A stretch of DNA of 64,000 nucleotides from Microbacterium sp. lyk4-40-TSB-66 (lineage in GTDB: Bacteria; Actinomycetota; Actinomycetes; Actinomycetales; Microbacteriaceae), in assembly GCF_030209475.1 (NCBI RefSeq), contig NZ_JARVRW010000010.1, positions 124,001 through 188,000 of the forward strand, given 5' to 3'. The notes under the pieces are model-generated. The model ran no database searches, had not been told where the DNA came from, and saw only the letters and a program-made list of their open reading frames with translations. Below, piece after piece: positions 15,407-23,486 of the stretch; position 1 is the first letter of the stretch, and each line of letters opens with the position of its first letter. Both the position numbers and the translations under genes were made by a program.

Positions 15407-15475
15407 GCGGGTGCGCCCGTACCTGCTCGTGGAGGCGCAGGCATGCGTGCTCGCTGGTCCGTGAGCGGGTGCGCC
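15361..15475. repeat. 58-bp tandem duplication of a gene's 3' end
   Basis: Copy one (from 15361) holds the last codons and stop of the prepilin peptidase gene; copy two (from 15419) repeats GTACCTGCTCG at its start and GGTCCGTGAGCGGGTGCGCC at its end with a diverged middle. Read in the displaced frame, copy two still encodes PYLL...LAGP then a stop. Confidence 0.8.
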
Positions 15476-15573
15476 GCGGGGGAGCGGTGGGCTCGAGCGC
15501 GCCGCCCGACCGGGCGACGCTGTCCCGCCCGCGCGCCGCGGTCAACCCTGCTCGGGCGTCGGCGCCGCGTCGA

Positions 15574-15579
15574 TACGCT
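15574..15579 (+). promoter_or_regulatory. -10 box TACGCT for leaderless transcript
   Basis: TACGCT is followed by GAGCCC and then ATG 15586, a 6-nt spacing with no ribosome site. Confidence 0.6.
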
Positions 15580-15585
15580 GAGCCC

Positions 15586-16659
15586 ATGCTCGACCTGATC
15601 CGTCGCGTCACCGCGTGGGCGCTGTCGCTCCGCCTCGTGCGCGCCTTCCTCGTCTACTCGGGAGCGCGCGGCCCGAGCCTGGCCGACAGCGTCACCTATC
15701 GCACGCTCTTCAGCCTCTTCGCCGCCGTGCTCATCGGTTTCTCGTTCGCCTCCCTCTGGCTGGCGGGGAACCCGGAGGGGCTGAGCGCCCTCGTGCGGTC
15801 GGTGAACAGCGTGGTTCCGGGGCTGGTCGGCGAGAACGGACTGATCAAGATCGAGGACATCGATGCGCCCGCCGGACTCACCATCGCCGGCATCGTCGGC
15901 TCGCTGGGTCTGATCGGTGCCGCCATCGGAGCGATCGGGTCGTTGCGCGCCGCCCTGCGCCAGATCGCCGGCGTCACCACCGACGACACCCTCGTCGTGT
16001 GGGTGCTGCTGCGCAACCTCGCCCTCGCGATCGGCATCGGCGTCGCCCTCGTGGCGGGTGCGGCGGTCACCTTCCTCGCCACCGCCGGCCTGACGTTCGT
16101 ACGGGAGCTCCTCGGCGTCTCCGCCGACTCCTGGGTCACCGCCGTGCTCACGTGGCTGCTGTCGACGGTGGTGGTGCTCGCGCTGGACTCGGCCGCGATC
16201 GCCGCCGCCTTCGCGCTGCTGTCGGGCGTGCGCGCCCGGCGCGGCACCCTCATCCGCGGCGCACTGATCGGCGGCGTCGGCCTCGTGGTGCTGCAGCAGC
16301 TCTCGGGACTCTTCGTCGGAGGCGCGAGCAGCAACCCGCTGCTGGCGACCTTCGCCTCGCTCATCGCCCTTCTGCTGTGGCTGAACCTTTCGAGCCAGGT
16401 CATCCTCATCGCCGGCGCCTACATCACGGTCGCCACCGAGGAGGACCACGACCGCGTGCGGGCGAAGTACGGTGCCGCGACGATGATCCAGTTCCGCGTC
16501 CGGCGTGCCGAGAAGGCGATGAGCGCCGCCCTCGGTGAGCTGAACGCCGCGCGGGAGGCCGAGGCGAAGGAGCGCGAGACCCTCGCCAAGACCGATCCCG
16601 CGGCTGCGGCACGGGAGAGCGACGCCGAGCACGACGCACGGGCGAAGAGCGATGTCTGA
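15586..16659 (+). CDS. YihY/BrkB family inner membrane protein
   Basis: 357-aa polytopic protein with about six helices. The early SLADSVTYRTLFSLFAAVLI and late SNPLLATFASLIALLLWLNL match the YihY (once called ribonuclease BN) family, whose role is unsettled; some members are proposed envelope transporters. The C-terminal ~60 residues are charged and predicted coiled-coil (RRAEKAMSAALGELNAAREA). The start is set by ATG at the end of a leaderless promoter. The next gene begins 44 bp later, perhaps as an operon. Confidence 0.87.
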   Translation: MLDLIRRVTAWALSLRLVRAFLVYSGARGPSLADSVTYRTLFSLFAAVLIGFSFASLWLAGNPEGLSALVRSVNSVVPGLVGENGLIKIEDIDAPAGLTIAGIVGSLGLIGAAIGAIGSLRAALRQIAGVTTDDTLVVWVLLRNLALAIGIGVALVAGAAVTFLATAGLTFVRELLGVSADSWVTAVLTWLLSTVVVLALDSAAIAAAFALLSGVRARRGTLIRGALIGGVGLVVLQQLSGLFVGGASSNPLLATFASLIALLLWLNLSSQVILIAGAYITVATEEDHDRVRAKYGAATMIQFRVRRAEKAMSAALGELNAAREAEAKERETLAKTDPAAAARESDAEHDARAKSDV

Positions 16660-16703
16660 CGACCCGACCGGCTTCGACGACGGCGCTCGCGGAGCGACGA
16701 GCC

Positions 16704-17450
16704 ATGTCTGAGACCGCGGGTGACAGCGGGAGCCGCGTTGCTGCGCCCGCGGCGCACCGCACCGCGGCCTACACGGCGGATGCCGTGCGGGCCGCCGAGG
16801 CTCCCCTGATCGCCGAGGGTCGGCCCCTCATGAGGTGGGCCGCCGAGGCTCTGGCCGAGATCGTCGCGGTCGAGCTGAACGCAGCCCCCGGTGCCGTGCT
16901 CGTGCTGGCCGGCGCGGGTGACAACGGCGGCGACGCGCTGTACGCGGCCGCTGACCTCGCGGGCCGCGCGGGCGGCGTCGACGTCGTCCTTGTACGCGAC
17001 CGCGTGCACCGCGCGGCACTGGATGCCGCGACCGCGGCCGGCGCACGCGTCGTCTCGGCGAGTGACGTCTGCACCCGCCTGAGCGAATACGCGCTCGTGC
17101 TCGACGGCATCCTGGGGATCGGCCGGTTGAGCGATCGACGGCTCCGCGGGTCCGCCCGCGCGCTCGTCGAAGCCCTTCTCGCGCTCCCCGAGCGCCCGCG
17201 TGTCGTCGCCGTCGATGTGCCGAGCGGCCTCGATCCCGATGACGGGTCGGCGGAGGGTTCCGTGCTCCCCGCCGACGTCACCGTCACGTTCGGGGCCGTG
17301 AAGGCCGGGCTCGTGCGCGGGCGCGGTCCCGAGCTGTCGGGGCGGGTGCACCTGGTCGACCTCGGGCTCGAGCCCGCACTGCGTCGCGCGCACCCGGCGG
17401 TGACCGCGCCGATCGCCGTCGTGCGGGTCCCCGCACGTCATCGGCTATGA
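16704..17450 (+). CDS. nnrE: NAD(P)HX epimerase (YjeF N-terminal domain)
   Basis: 248-aa cytoplasmic epimerase that interconverts R and S forms of damaged NAD(P)H hydrate so that the dehydratase can repair it. The Rossmann-like fold is recognised by LVLAGAGDNGGDALYAA (64-80), which holds the conserved GNNGGD-type loop, and by VVAVDVPSGLDPDDG (167-181) with the catalytic Asp. Only the epimerase half is present. In many bacteria it is fused to the NnrD dehydratase, which is not in this window. ATG 16704 repeats a CATGTCTGA context that also occurs 50 bp upstream. Confidence 0.87.
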   Translation: MSETAGDSGSRVAAPAAHRTAAYTADAVRAAEAPLIAEGRPLMRWAAEALAEIVAVELNAAPGAVLVLAGAGDNGGDALYAAADLAGRAGGVDVVLVRDRVHRAALDAATAAGARVVSASDVCTRLSEYALVLDGILGIGRLSDRRLRGSARALVEALLALPERPRVVAVDVPSGLDPDDGSAEGSVLPADVTVTFGAVKAGLVRGRGPELSGRVHLVDLGLEPALRRAHPAVTAPIAVVRVPARHRL

Positions 17451-17520
17451 CGGAGCGCTCGAGCGCTCGCCCGCGCTTCGTCACCGCGACCGCCGGGCGG
17501 GAACCTCGCCGGGGGAGCGG

Positions 17521-18276
17521 CTAGCGCGCGTATCTCTCCACGAACGTGCGCAGCATGCGCGACGGCACTGTCACGGGCGCACGGCGCACGGCCGCGAGGG
17601 TGGTCTGCAACTCCTCGGCGGCGAAGTAGCCGTAATCCGCGTAGGCGTGGATGCGCGTGACGATGCCGTCGACGTCGAGTTCGGGATGGAACTGCGTCGC
17701 GTAGACGTTGCGGCCCACCCGGAACATCTGCACCGGGCACGTGGGGGACGACGCCAACAGCACCGCCGCCCCGGGCAGCGTCGTGATGGCCTCCTTGTGT
17801 CCGACGAAGGCGGAGAACGTCTCGGGCAGGCCCTCCGCCAACGGATCGGTGCGGCCGTCGTCGGTGAGGGTCACCTCGACCACGCTGATCGGTTCGGCGA
17901 AGCTGCCGTCGATGGTGGCGTCGAGGTGCGTGCCGAGGGTGCCGACGCCGTAGCAGGCGCCGAGGAACGGCACGTCGCGGGCGACGACCTCGTCGAGCAG
18001 TGCCGCCATCTCCGCCTCGACCCGTCGCTGCACCGACGACTTCTTCTCGAGAGGGTCGGAGGCGTTGAAGGGGCTCCCACCGACCATGATGCCCGCGACG
18101 TCGTCGAGGTCGAGAGCGGGCATGGGCTCGCGCTCCAGGCGGATGCGGCGCAACCTCTCGGGCGGCAGACCGGTGTAGCGGAGGAAGAGCGCGTACTCCT
18201 CGTCGGCCGGCAGATCCTCCGCTCGGGTGGCGAGCAGGACGAACGGGCGATCGCCGGGCAGGTCCGTCCATGTCAC
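17521..18276 (-). CDS. Class I glutamine amidotransferase-like protein
   Basis: 251-aa protein of the GATase1/GMP-synthase-like group. The nucleophile Cys108 lies in FLGACYGVG, and the His-Glu pair is in YATQFHPELD. There is no fused synthetase domain, so it may be a free-standing gamma-glutamyl hydrolase/amidotransferase of unknown acceptor, similar to the YfeJ/GuaA-like family. GTG at 18276 is preceded by TAGAAT at 7 nt, suggesting a leaderless mRNA. A 16-bp perfect palindrome (GAGCGCTCGAGCGCTC, 17453-17468) lies between it and convergent nnrE. Confidence 0.82.
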   Translation of the reverse strand: MTWTDLPGDRPFVLLATRAEDLPADEEYALFLRYTGLPPERLRRIRLEREPMPALDLDDVAGIMVGGSPFNASDPLEKKSSVQRRVEAEMAALLDEVVARDVPFLGACYGVGTLGTHLDATIDGSFAEPISVVEVTLTDDGRTDPLAEGLPETFSAFVGHKEAITTLPGAAVLLASSPTCPVQMFRVGRNVYATQFHPELDVDGIVTRIHAYADYGYFAAEELQTTLAAVRRAPVTVPSRMLRTFVERYAR

Positions 18277-18283
18277 CCGAGCG

Positions 18284-18289
18284 ATTCTA
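18284..18289 (-). promoter_or_regulatory. -10 box TAGAAT for leaderless transcript
   Basis: On the reverse strand TAGAAT is followed by 7 nt and GTG 18276. Confidence 0.55.
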
Positions 18290-18332
18290 GGCGAGCACTG
18301 TCAAGGCGCCGGGCGGTGTCGGGGCCGCGGTC

Positions 18333-18338
18333 TACGCT
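18333..18338 (+). promoter_or_regulatory. -10 box TACGCT for leaderless transcript
   Basis: TACGCT is followed by TTCCCC and ATG 18345. Confidence 0.6.
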
Positions 18339-18344
18339 TTCCCC

Positions 18345-18572
18345 ATGGCTATCGCACGACTGACCGGAGGCCCGCTCGACGGGCAGGTCCTCCCGCTCGA
18401 GAACGACTCCGACGACACGCTGATCATGCCCTACAGCGAGGGGCAGCTGGTCTACCGCCGCCAGGGCGAGCCGACGAACACCGGCGAGTCCGACGGCCCC
18501 ACCGAGGCGGTCTTCGCGTTCTCGGAAGAGACCGAAGACATCAACCCCGACGCCGACGGCCGCGACGATTGA
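18345..18572 (+). CDS. Small acidic protein, unknown function
   Basis: 75 aa, strongly acidic, beginning MAIARLTGGPLDGQVLPLEN. I recognise it only as a type of small actinobacterial protein with a conserved LTGGPLDGQ start and no known function. It is predicted to have a short beta-rich N-terminus and a disordered Glu/Asp tail. Coding is supported by G/C-rich third positions, the leaderless promoter at 18333 and tight coupling with the next gene, whose TTG start overlaps its stop codon. Confidence 0.75.
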   Translation: MAIARLTGGPLDGQVLPLENDSDDTLIMPYSEGQLVYRRQGEPTNTGESDGPTEAVFAFSEETEDINPDADGRDD

Positions 18573-19213
18573 GCGGAGCCGCCCACGGCGCGTCGAGCGT
18601 CGAGGTCGAGGCCAAGTACGACGTCGACGACGCCACGCCGCTTCCGGACTGGTCGGCGCTGCCGGGTGTCTCGAGCGTCGGTGACCCCGAGCCCCGTGAC
18701 CTCGACGCGCGCTACGTCGATACGGCAGACGCCGCGCTCGCCCGCGCGGGCGTCGCGGTCCGTCGGCGGCGCGGCGGTCCCGACGAGGGGTGGCACGTGA
18801 AGGGTCCGTCGCAGGGCGGGGGGCGCAGCGAGCGTCAGTGGCCGCTCGGCGACATCGCCGATGACGAGGCCGACCCGATCGTGCCCCCGGCGGTTCAGGA
18901 TGCCGTCGCCTCGATCGCCGCACCCCCCTTGACGCCGCTCGCGCGCGTGCGCAACGACCGCACGGCGTACGCCCTTCTCGACGCCGAGGGAGAGGCGGTC
19001 GCCGAGTTCGTCGACGACCGTGTCCGGGCGCGCGACGAGCGACGAGGGGTGGATTCCGCGTGGCGTGAGTGGGAGGTCGAGCTCGGCCCGGCGGCGCCCG
19101 AAGACGATCAGGGGCGTGCGACGTTCTTCGCCTCCGTCGATGCAGCGGTGTTCGCCGCGGGCGGTCGACACGCGGCATCCGGATCCAAGCTCGCCCGCGC
19201 CCTCGGCCACTGA
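18569..19213 (+). CDS. CYTH-domain phosphohydrolase-like protein
   Basis: 214-aa CYTH superfamily protein, the fold of class IV adenylate cyclase and thiamine/inorganic triphosphatases. The ExExK signature appears as VEVEAKYD (12-19). Charged beta-tunnel residues recur in RYVDTADAALARAGVAVRRR, EGWHVKGP, RVRNDRTAYAL and WREWEVELG. It probably acts on a triphosphate substrate with a divalent metal; there is no CHAD domain. The only start that fits is TTG 18569, overlapping the upstream TGA (ATTGA), so translation is coupled to the small acidic protein. Confidence 0.83.
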   Translation: MSGAAHGASSVEVEAKYDVDDATPLPDWSALPGVSSVGDPEPRDLDARYVDTADAALARAGVAVRRRRGGPDEGWHVKGPSQGGGRSERQWPLGDIADDEADPIVPPAVQDAVASIAAPPLTPLARVRNDRTAYALLDAEGEAVAEFVDDRVRARDERRGVDSAWREWEVELGPAAPEDDQGRATFFASVDAAVFAAGGRHAASGSKLARALGH

Positions 19214-19266
19214 CCACCCACCCGTTCCCGCAGCACCGCCACCCGGCAGACCGGAGGCGAATGCGG

Positions 19267-19296
19267 AAGGCCCGCCCGGCGAACCGGGCGGGCCTT
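19267..19296. terminator. Strong bidirectional hairpin terminator
   Basis: A perfect 13-bp stem (AAGGCCCGCCCGG against CCGGGCGGGCCTT) with a CGAA tetraloop lies between the convergent CYTH and lpdA genes. Confidence 0.85.
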
Positions 19297-19313
19297 CGAC
19301 GTCGTGCGGCGGG

Positions 19314-20711
19314 TCAGAGGTTGATCATGTGACCCGTGAGGCCGTGGAACGCCTCCTGCAGGCCTTCCGACAGCGTGGGGTGCGTGTGCACGTTGCGCGC
19401 AGCCTCGAGGGCGGTGAGGTCCCACTTCTGCGCCAGGGTGAGCTCGGGCAGGAGCTCCGACACGTCGGGGCCGATGAGGTGGCCACCGATGAGCTCGAGC
19501 GTCTCGGCGTCGGCGACGAGCTTGACGAAGCCGACCGGCTCGCCGAGGCCGTTCGCCTTGCCGTTGGCCGAGAAGGGGAACTTCGAGACCTTGATGTCGT
19601 GGCCGGCGTCGCGCGCCTGCTGCTCGGTGAGACCGAACGAGGCGACCTGCGGGTTGCAGAACGTTGCGCGCGGCATGTTGCGGTAGTCGCCCAGCGTCTG
19701 CGTCTCGGCCTTGCCGATCGTCTCGGCGGCGACCACACCCTGCGCCTCGGCGACGTGCGCGAGCTGCAGCTTGGCGGTGACGTCGCCGATCGAGTAGATG
19801 TGCGGCACGTTGGTGCGCATGTGGTCGTCGATGTTGATGGCACCGCGCTCGGTGAGCTTCACGCCGGTGTTCTCGAGACCGAAGCCGTCGACCTTGGGCG
19901 CGAAACCGATCGACATGAGCACGCGGTCGGCGTCGATCGAGCCCTGCGCGCCGTCCTTGCCGGTGTAGGCGACGGTGACCTTGTCGCCGTGGTCGGTGAC
20001 CGACTCGACCTTGGTGGAGGTGAGGATGTCGACGCCGTAGCCCTTGTACTGCTTCTGGATCTCTTTCGAGACCTCGGCGTCCTCGTTGGGGAGGGCGCGG
20101 TCGAGGAACTCGATGATGGTGACCTTCACGCCGTAGTTCGTCATCACGTAGGCGAACTCCATGCCGATGGCACCGGCGCCGACGATGACGATCGACTCGG
20201 GGAGCTCGCGGGTGAGGATCTGCTCCTCGTAGGTGACGACGTTCTCGCTCAGGGTGACGCCGGGGAGGAGACGCACGGTCGAGCCCGTGGCGATGATGAC
20301 GTTGTCGAAGGTGACCTGCTCCTTCGAGCCGTCGGTCTTGGTCACGTCGATCGTGTGGTCGTCGGCGAAGTAGCCGCGGCCCTCGTACTCGGTGACCTTG
20401 TTCTTCTTCATCAGGTAGTGGATGCCCTTGACGTGGCCGGCGGCGACACTGCGCGAGCGGTCGAACGCCTTGCCGAAGTCGAAGTGCACGTCGCCCGAGA
20501 TGCCGAACAGGTCGGCCTTCGCGTGGAACGTGTGCGCGAGGTCGGCGTTGCGCAGGAGCGCCTTGGAGGGGATGCAACCCACGTTGAGGCACACACCGCC
20601 CCAGTACTTCTCTTCGACGATCGCGACCGACAGTCCGAGCTGTGCGCCGCGGACGGCGGCGACGTACCCGCCGGGACCCGCACCAAGAATGACCAGATCG
20701 TAATGAGGCAT
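19314..20711 (-). CDS. lpdA: Dihydrolipoyl dehydrogenase (E3)
   Basis: 465-aa FAD enzyme that reoxidises dihydrolipoamide with NAD in the pyruvate, 2-oxoglutarate or branched-chain dehydrogenase complexes or the glycine cleavage system. FAD site [12 protein letters not shown] (9-20), redox disulfide Cys41/Cys46 in [16 protein letters not shown] site [11 protein letters not shown] and the C-terminal His-Glu pair in [15 protein letters not shown] are all present. No E1 or E2 gene is nearby. A TAGGCT box 6 nt before the ATG suggests leaderless transcription from within the end of the copC-like gene. Confidence 0.95.
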   Translation of the reverse strand: MPHYDLVILGAGPGGYVAAVRGAQLGLSVAIVEEKYWGGVCLNVGCIPSKALLRNADLAHTFHAKADLFGISGDVHFDFGKAFDRSRSVAAGHVKGIHYLMKKNKVTEYEGRGYFADDHTIDVTKTDGSKEQVTFDNVIIATGSTVRLLPGVTLSENVVTYEEQILTRELPESIVIVGAGAIGMEFAYVMTNYGVKVTIIEFLDRALPNEDAEVSKEIQKQYKGYGVDILTSTKVESVTDHGDKVTVAYTGKDGAQGSIDADRVLMSIGFAPKVDGFGLENTGVKLTERGAINIDDHMRTNVPHIYSIGDVTAKLQLAHVAEAQGVVAAETIGKAETQTLGDYRNMPRATFCNPQVASFGLTEQQARDAGHDIKVSKFPFSANGKANGLGEPVGFVKLVADAETLELIGGHLIGPDVSELLPELTLAQKWDLTALEAARNVHTHPTLSEGLQEAFHGLTGHMINL

Positions 20712-20717
20712 GGGTCA

Positions 20718-20723
20718 AGCCTA
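20718..20723 (-). promoter_or_regulatory. -10 box TAGGCT of lpdA, overlapping a stop codon
   Basis: On the reverse strand TAGGCT plus 6 nt (TGACCC) precedes ATG 20711. Its TAG is also the stop codon of the upstream CopC-like gene. Confidence 0.6.
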
Positions 20724-21362
20724 TCGTCCGGCGCCGCCGCCTTCGGCGGTGTTCCGCGGCCCGCGGGAGGCGAAGACGTACACCAGCACACCGGCCACGA
20801 TGACCAGCGCCACCACGAGCAGGATCCACGGCAGCGGGGACGCCGGAGCCGCCGCCTCGACGGGGGCGGCGGTGGGTTCGGCGGACGCGGCGGGCGTCGC
20901 CGGCTCGGTCGCCGAGGCGGTGGGGGAGGCGGTCGCGGTCGCGGACGGTGTCGGGGTGGGGGAGGCGGCCGGGACCGAGAACGCGAACTCGCCGTCGATG
21001 GGGTGACCGTCGCTCGACACCACTCGCCAGCGCACGGTGACGGCACCGGATGCCGGGCCCGCCAACGCCTGCGTCACCTCGGCGCCCGCGGCCTCGGGCG
21101 TGCCGTCGGTCAGCGAGGCGCCGGAGGCGTCGGTCACCTCGACCACCGTCGCGCCCGCGTCGGGGAGCACGTCGGCGCTGAAGGACAGTGTGATCTGCTC
21201 CGGCAGCGCCTCGAGCACGCTGTCGGCGGCCGGGTCGGTCGCGACGAGTTCGTCGTGCGCGGAGGCCGGAAGGGCCGGGACGAGGAGGGCAGCGGCGGCC
21301 AGGAACGCGGTGGCCAGGACGGCGGGAAGGGTGCGCCGGCGCGGCGCCTGGGGGGACCTCAT
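20721..21362 (-). CDS. CopC-domain membrane-anchored copper protein
   Basis: 213-aa envelope protein. A signal peptide ends at ASA (33-35), leaving the characteristic N-terminal His36 (HDELVATDPA). The CopC beta-sandwich spans ~36-130 with a second copper-site motif SSDGHPIDGEFAFSV. A Pro/Thr/Ala-rich linker (about 130-175) leads to a C-terminal helix (WILLVVALVIVAGVLVYVF) and a basic tail, so it is anchored outside the membrane. It probably binds copper for homeostasis. CopD, usually fused or adjacent, is not seen here. The -10 box TAGGGT sits 6 nt before the ATG. Confidence 0.88.
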   Translation of the reverse strand: MRSPQAPRRRTLPAVLATAFLAAAALLVPALPASAHDELVATDPAADSVLEALPEQITLSFSADVLPDAGATVVEVTDASGASLTDGTPEAAGAEVTQALAGPASGAVTVRWRVVSSDGHPIDGEFAFSVPAASPTPTPSATATASPTASATEPATPAASAEPTAAPVEAAAPASPLPWILLVVALVIVAGVLVYVFASRGPRNTAEGGGAGR

Positions 21363-21368
21363 GCTCCG

Positions 21369-21374
21369 ACCCTA
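21369..21374 (-). promoter_or_regulatory. -10 box TAGGGT for leaderless transcript
   Basis: On the reverse strand TAGGGT, then CGGAGC, then ATG 21362. The remaining divergent gap to 21629 holds no gene; GAAGGAG near 21618 is the ribosome site of the next gene. Confidence 0.6.
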
Positions 21375-21629
21375 GTTACGGCATCCGAGGAAGGGCCTGG
21401 GAGCGACGGCGCTCCCCGGGGGGTCGGAGCCCGACGCGCACCGTCACCCGGACTCGACAGGGGCGTGCTCGGGTCGATAGGTTCGAGTGTCTCGTCGACC
21501 GTTTCGCGCCCCGAACCGCGGTGCCGGTATCGGCGGGCCGAGACACATCACGCATCACCATGGCCCGCTCGAGGCCGGTCGCCCTTCCGGCGCGAACCGG
21601 TCGGTTATGGTGAATGAGAAGGAGAAGCC

Positions 21630-22115
21630 GTGGACGAGACAAGCCGATTCGAGCGAGACGACATCCGACGCGCAGGCGAGGCCGCCGCCGCCGGTTCGAA
21701 CGACACGACCCAGACCCACGACGCCGACCTGTCGTTCGTCCCCTTCGGTGCGGACCTCACCGAGGCCGAGGTCGAGGCGATCGGCGCGCTCCCCTCCGGT
21801 GCCGCCCTGCTCATCGTGCGCTCGGGTCCCACCACCGGTGCCCGCTACCTGCTCGACACCGACATCACCACCGTCGGCCGCCACCCCGAGGCGGACCTGT
21901 TCTTCGACGACGTCACCGTCTCGCGCCGGCACGCCGAGATCACGCGCACGGGAACGGCCTTCGAGATCGTCGACCAGCGCTCGCTCAACGGCAGCTACGT
22001 CAACGGCGAGCGCGTCGACCGCGCCGCGCTCGTCAACGGCAGCGAGGTGCGCATCGGAAAGTTCCGCCTGAACTTCTTCGGTTCGCCGGTCGATCTGCCC
22101 GCGGCAGAGCACTGA
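21630..22115 (+). CDS. garA: FHA-domain regulator, GarA/OdhI homologue
   Basis: 161 aa. The FHA domain (about 72-150: ALLIVRSGPTTGARYLLD, TVGRHPEADLFFDD, TVSRRHAEI, SLNGSYVNGE) carries the phosphothreonine-binding Arg, Ser and Asn positions. The N-terminal tail NDTTQTHDADLSF resembles the phosphorylatable TT segment of mycobacterial GarA and corynebacterial OdhI, which inhibit 2-oxoglutarate dehydrogenase until phosphorylated by Ser/Thr kinases (family knowledge). The order garA-ftsR-merR supports orthology. The GTG start follows GAAGGAG, and the stop overlaps the next ATG. Confidence 0.87.
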   Translation: MDETSRFERDDIRRAGEAAAAGSNDTTQTHDADLSFVPFGADLTEAEVEAIGALPSGAALLIVRSGPTTGARYLLDTDITTVGRHPEADLFFDDVTVSRRHAEITRTGTAFEIVDQRSLNGSYVNGERVDRAALVNGSEVRIGKFRLNFFGSPVDLPAAEH

Positions 22116-22801
22116 TGGCGGCAGCCCCGTCCCGTAGTCGTCAGACGGCTGCGGGGCTGCTGAGCATCGGGCAGGTGCTCGCGCGCCTGACACCCGATTT
22201 CCCCGCGCTGACCTCCAGCAAGCTGCGTTTCCTCGAGGTGCAGGGCATCGTCTCGCCCACGCGGACCGAGTCCGGATACCGCAAGTTCTCTCCCGCCGAC
22301 CTCGAACGACTGCGCCTGGCCCTCACGCTGCAGCGCGATCACTACCTGCCGCTCGTCGTCATCCGCGACTACCTCGCCGATCTCGACGCCGGCCGCAATC
22401 CTGCGCCGCCCACCTCGATCCCGTCGATGACCAGCGCCCCGCGCCGGTACCGTCGCGACGAGCTGCTCGCCGCGGCCGGCGCCGGGCCCCAGCTCCTCAA
22501 CGACGCCGTGAGCACCGGCGTCATCGTCGGCGCCGAGAGCTACCCCGAGCAGACGGTCGCTCTGCTGCGGGCACTCGTCGCCCTCGATCGTCACGGCATC
22601 GAACCGCGCCACGTGCGGGCGCTGCGCCAGAGCGCCGAGCGCGAGGTGTCCCTGGTCGAGTCGGCCTTGTCGGCGCTGCTGCGCCGCCCCGACGCGCCGT
22701 CGCGGGCGCGCGCGAGCGAGCTCGCCCCCGAGTTGGCGACGCGGCTCGACGAGGTGCGCACCATGTTCGTCCGTGACGCCCTCGACCGGATGCTCTCCTG
22801 A
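22115..22801 (+). CDS. ftsR: FtsR-like MerR family regulator
   Basis: 228-aa MerR-type DNA-binding protein starting at ATG 22115, which overlaps the garA stop (TGATG). The winged HTH is at ~15-85 (LLSIGQVLARLTPDFPALTS, SKLRFLEVQGIVSPTRTESG, YRKFSPADLERL), with a dimerisation and effector region after it. The homologue directly downstream of odhI in Corynebacterium glutamicum is FtsR, an activator of ftsZ (established for that organism). An unusual palindromic region precedes ftsZ in this window at 54835-54881 and is a candidate target. Confidence 0.83.
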   Translation: MAAAPSRSRQTAAGLLSIGQVLARLTPDFPALTSSKLRFLEVQGIVSPTRTESGYRKFSPADLERLRLALTLQRDHYLPLVVIRDYLADLDAGRNPAPPTSIPSMTSAPRRYRRDELLAAAGAGPQLLNDAVSTGVIVGAESYPEQTVALLRALVALDRHGIEPRHVRALRQSAEREVSLVESALSALLRRPDAPSRARASELAPELATRLDEVRTMFVRDALDRMLS

Positions 22802-22835
22802 ACGCGACACGCCGCGCCCCTCGGAGCGGATGTCA

Positions 22836-22864
22836 TTGCCGGGGCACCTCCGCTGATCTAGCGT
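22836..22864 (+). promoter_or_regulatory. Sigma70-type promoter before second merR gene
   Basis: TTGCCG (22836-22841) and TAGCGT (22859-22864) are 17 bp apart, 33 bp before ATG 22898, which has an AGAGGAGGG ribosome site. Confidence 0.65.
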
Positions 22865-22897
22865 GGAAGCAACGAACCGAAGAGGAGGGACGCGAGC

Positions 22898-23443
22898 ATG
22901 AACGCTGGCGACGCACTCGGTGAACCTCGGTTCGCCGCCGACCTCCTCTTCACCGACGGTCTGCCCGAGATGGACGACGACACCGGGTACCGCGGAGCGG
23001 TCGCCGCACGAGCGGCGGGCATCACCTACCGCCAGCTCGACTACTGGGCGCGCACCGAACTGGTCGTCCCGACCGTCCGCGGCGCCAGCGGATCGGGATC
23101 TCAGCGCCTCTACGGTTTCCGCGACATCCTCGTGCTGAAGCTCGTGAAGCGCCTGCTCGACACCGGCATCTCGCTCCAGCAGATCCGCACCGCCGTCGAG
23201 CAGCTGCGCGCCGCCGGCATCCGGGATCTGGCGGGCACGACGCTCATGAGCGACGGTGCCTCGGTGTACCTGTGCACCTCGAACGACGAGGTCATCGACC
23301 TCGTCAGCCGTGGTCAGGGCGTCTTCGGCATCGCCGTCGGCAAGGTCCTCCGCGAGGTCGAATCCACTCTCGTCGATTTCGAGTCCGCTCAGCCCGACGC
23401 GGTCGACGAGCTCGCCGCGCGCCGCGCCGCACGCACCGCCTGA
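22898..23443 (+). CDS. MerR family transcriptional regulator (Rv1830-like)
   Basis: 181 aa. The HTH begins at about residue 33 (YRGAVAARAAGITYRQLDYW, then ARTELVVPTVRG) and includes RLYGFRDILVLKLVKRLLDT. The C-terminal half (IRTAVEQLRAAGIRDLAGTT and later) resembles actinobacterial Rv1830/cg1633-type regulators found with garA and ftsR. In mycobacteria a bifunctional-nuclease-domain gene (Rv1829) lies between the two merR genes; it is missing here, where only 96 bp separate them. The gene has its own promoter and is followed by a perfect palindromic terminator. Confidence 0.85.
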   Translation: MNAGDALGEPRFAADLLFTDGLPEMDDDTGYRGAVAARAAGITYRQLDYWARTELVVPTVRGASGSGSQRLYGFRDILVLKLVKRLLDTGISLQQIRTAVEQLRAAGIRDLAGTTLMSDGASVYLCTSNDEVIDLVSRGQGVFGIAVGKVLREVESTLVDFESAQPDAVDELAARRAARTA

Positions 23444-23456
23444 CGCCGACTCCTTC

Positions 23457-23486
23457 GAATCCCGGATGCCATGGCATCCGGGATTC
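23457..23486. terminator. Perfect 30-bp palindromic terminator
   Basis: GAATCCCGGATGCCA is followed directly by its exact complement, then TTCTTC. It contains both orientations of the recurrent GGATGCC word. It terminates the merR gene and could serve the convergent ParA gene. Confidence 0.75.

Noticed and set aside
16652..16711. Tiny 19-codon frame between yihY and nnrE
   Set aside because: It has no ribosome site and probably reflects a local repeat of CATGTCTGA; it could at most couple translation to nnrE.
21480..21500. GGTTCGAG resembling a tRNA T-loop
   Set aside because: No acceptor or anticodon stems can be drawn around it; no tRNA is seen anywhere in the window.
21363..21629. Short frames in the gap between the CopC-like and garA genes
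   Set aside because: They lack ribosome sites, plausible composition or family features; the gap is better read as divergent promoters.
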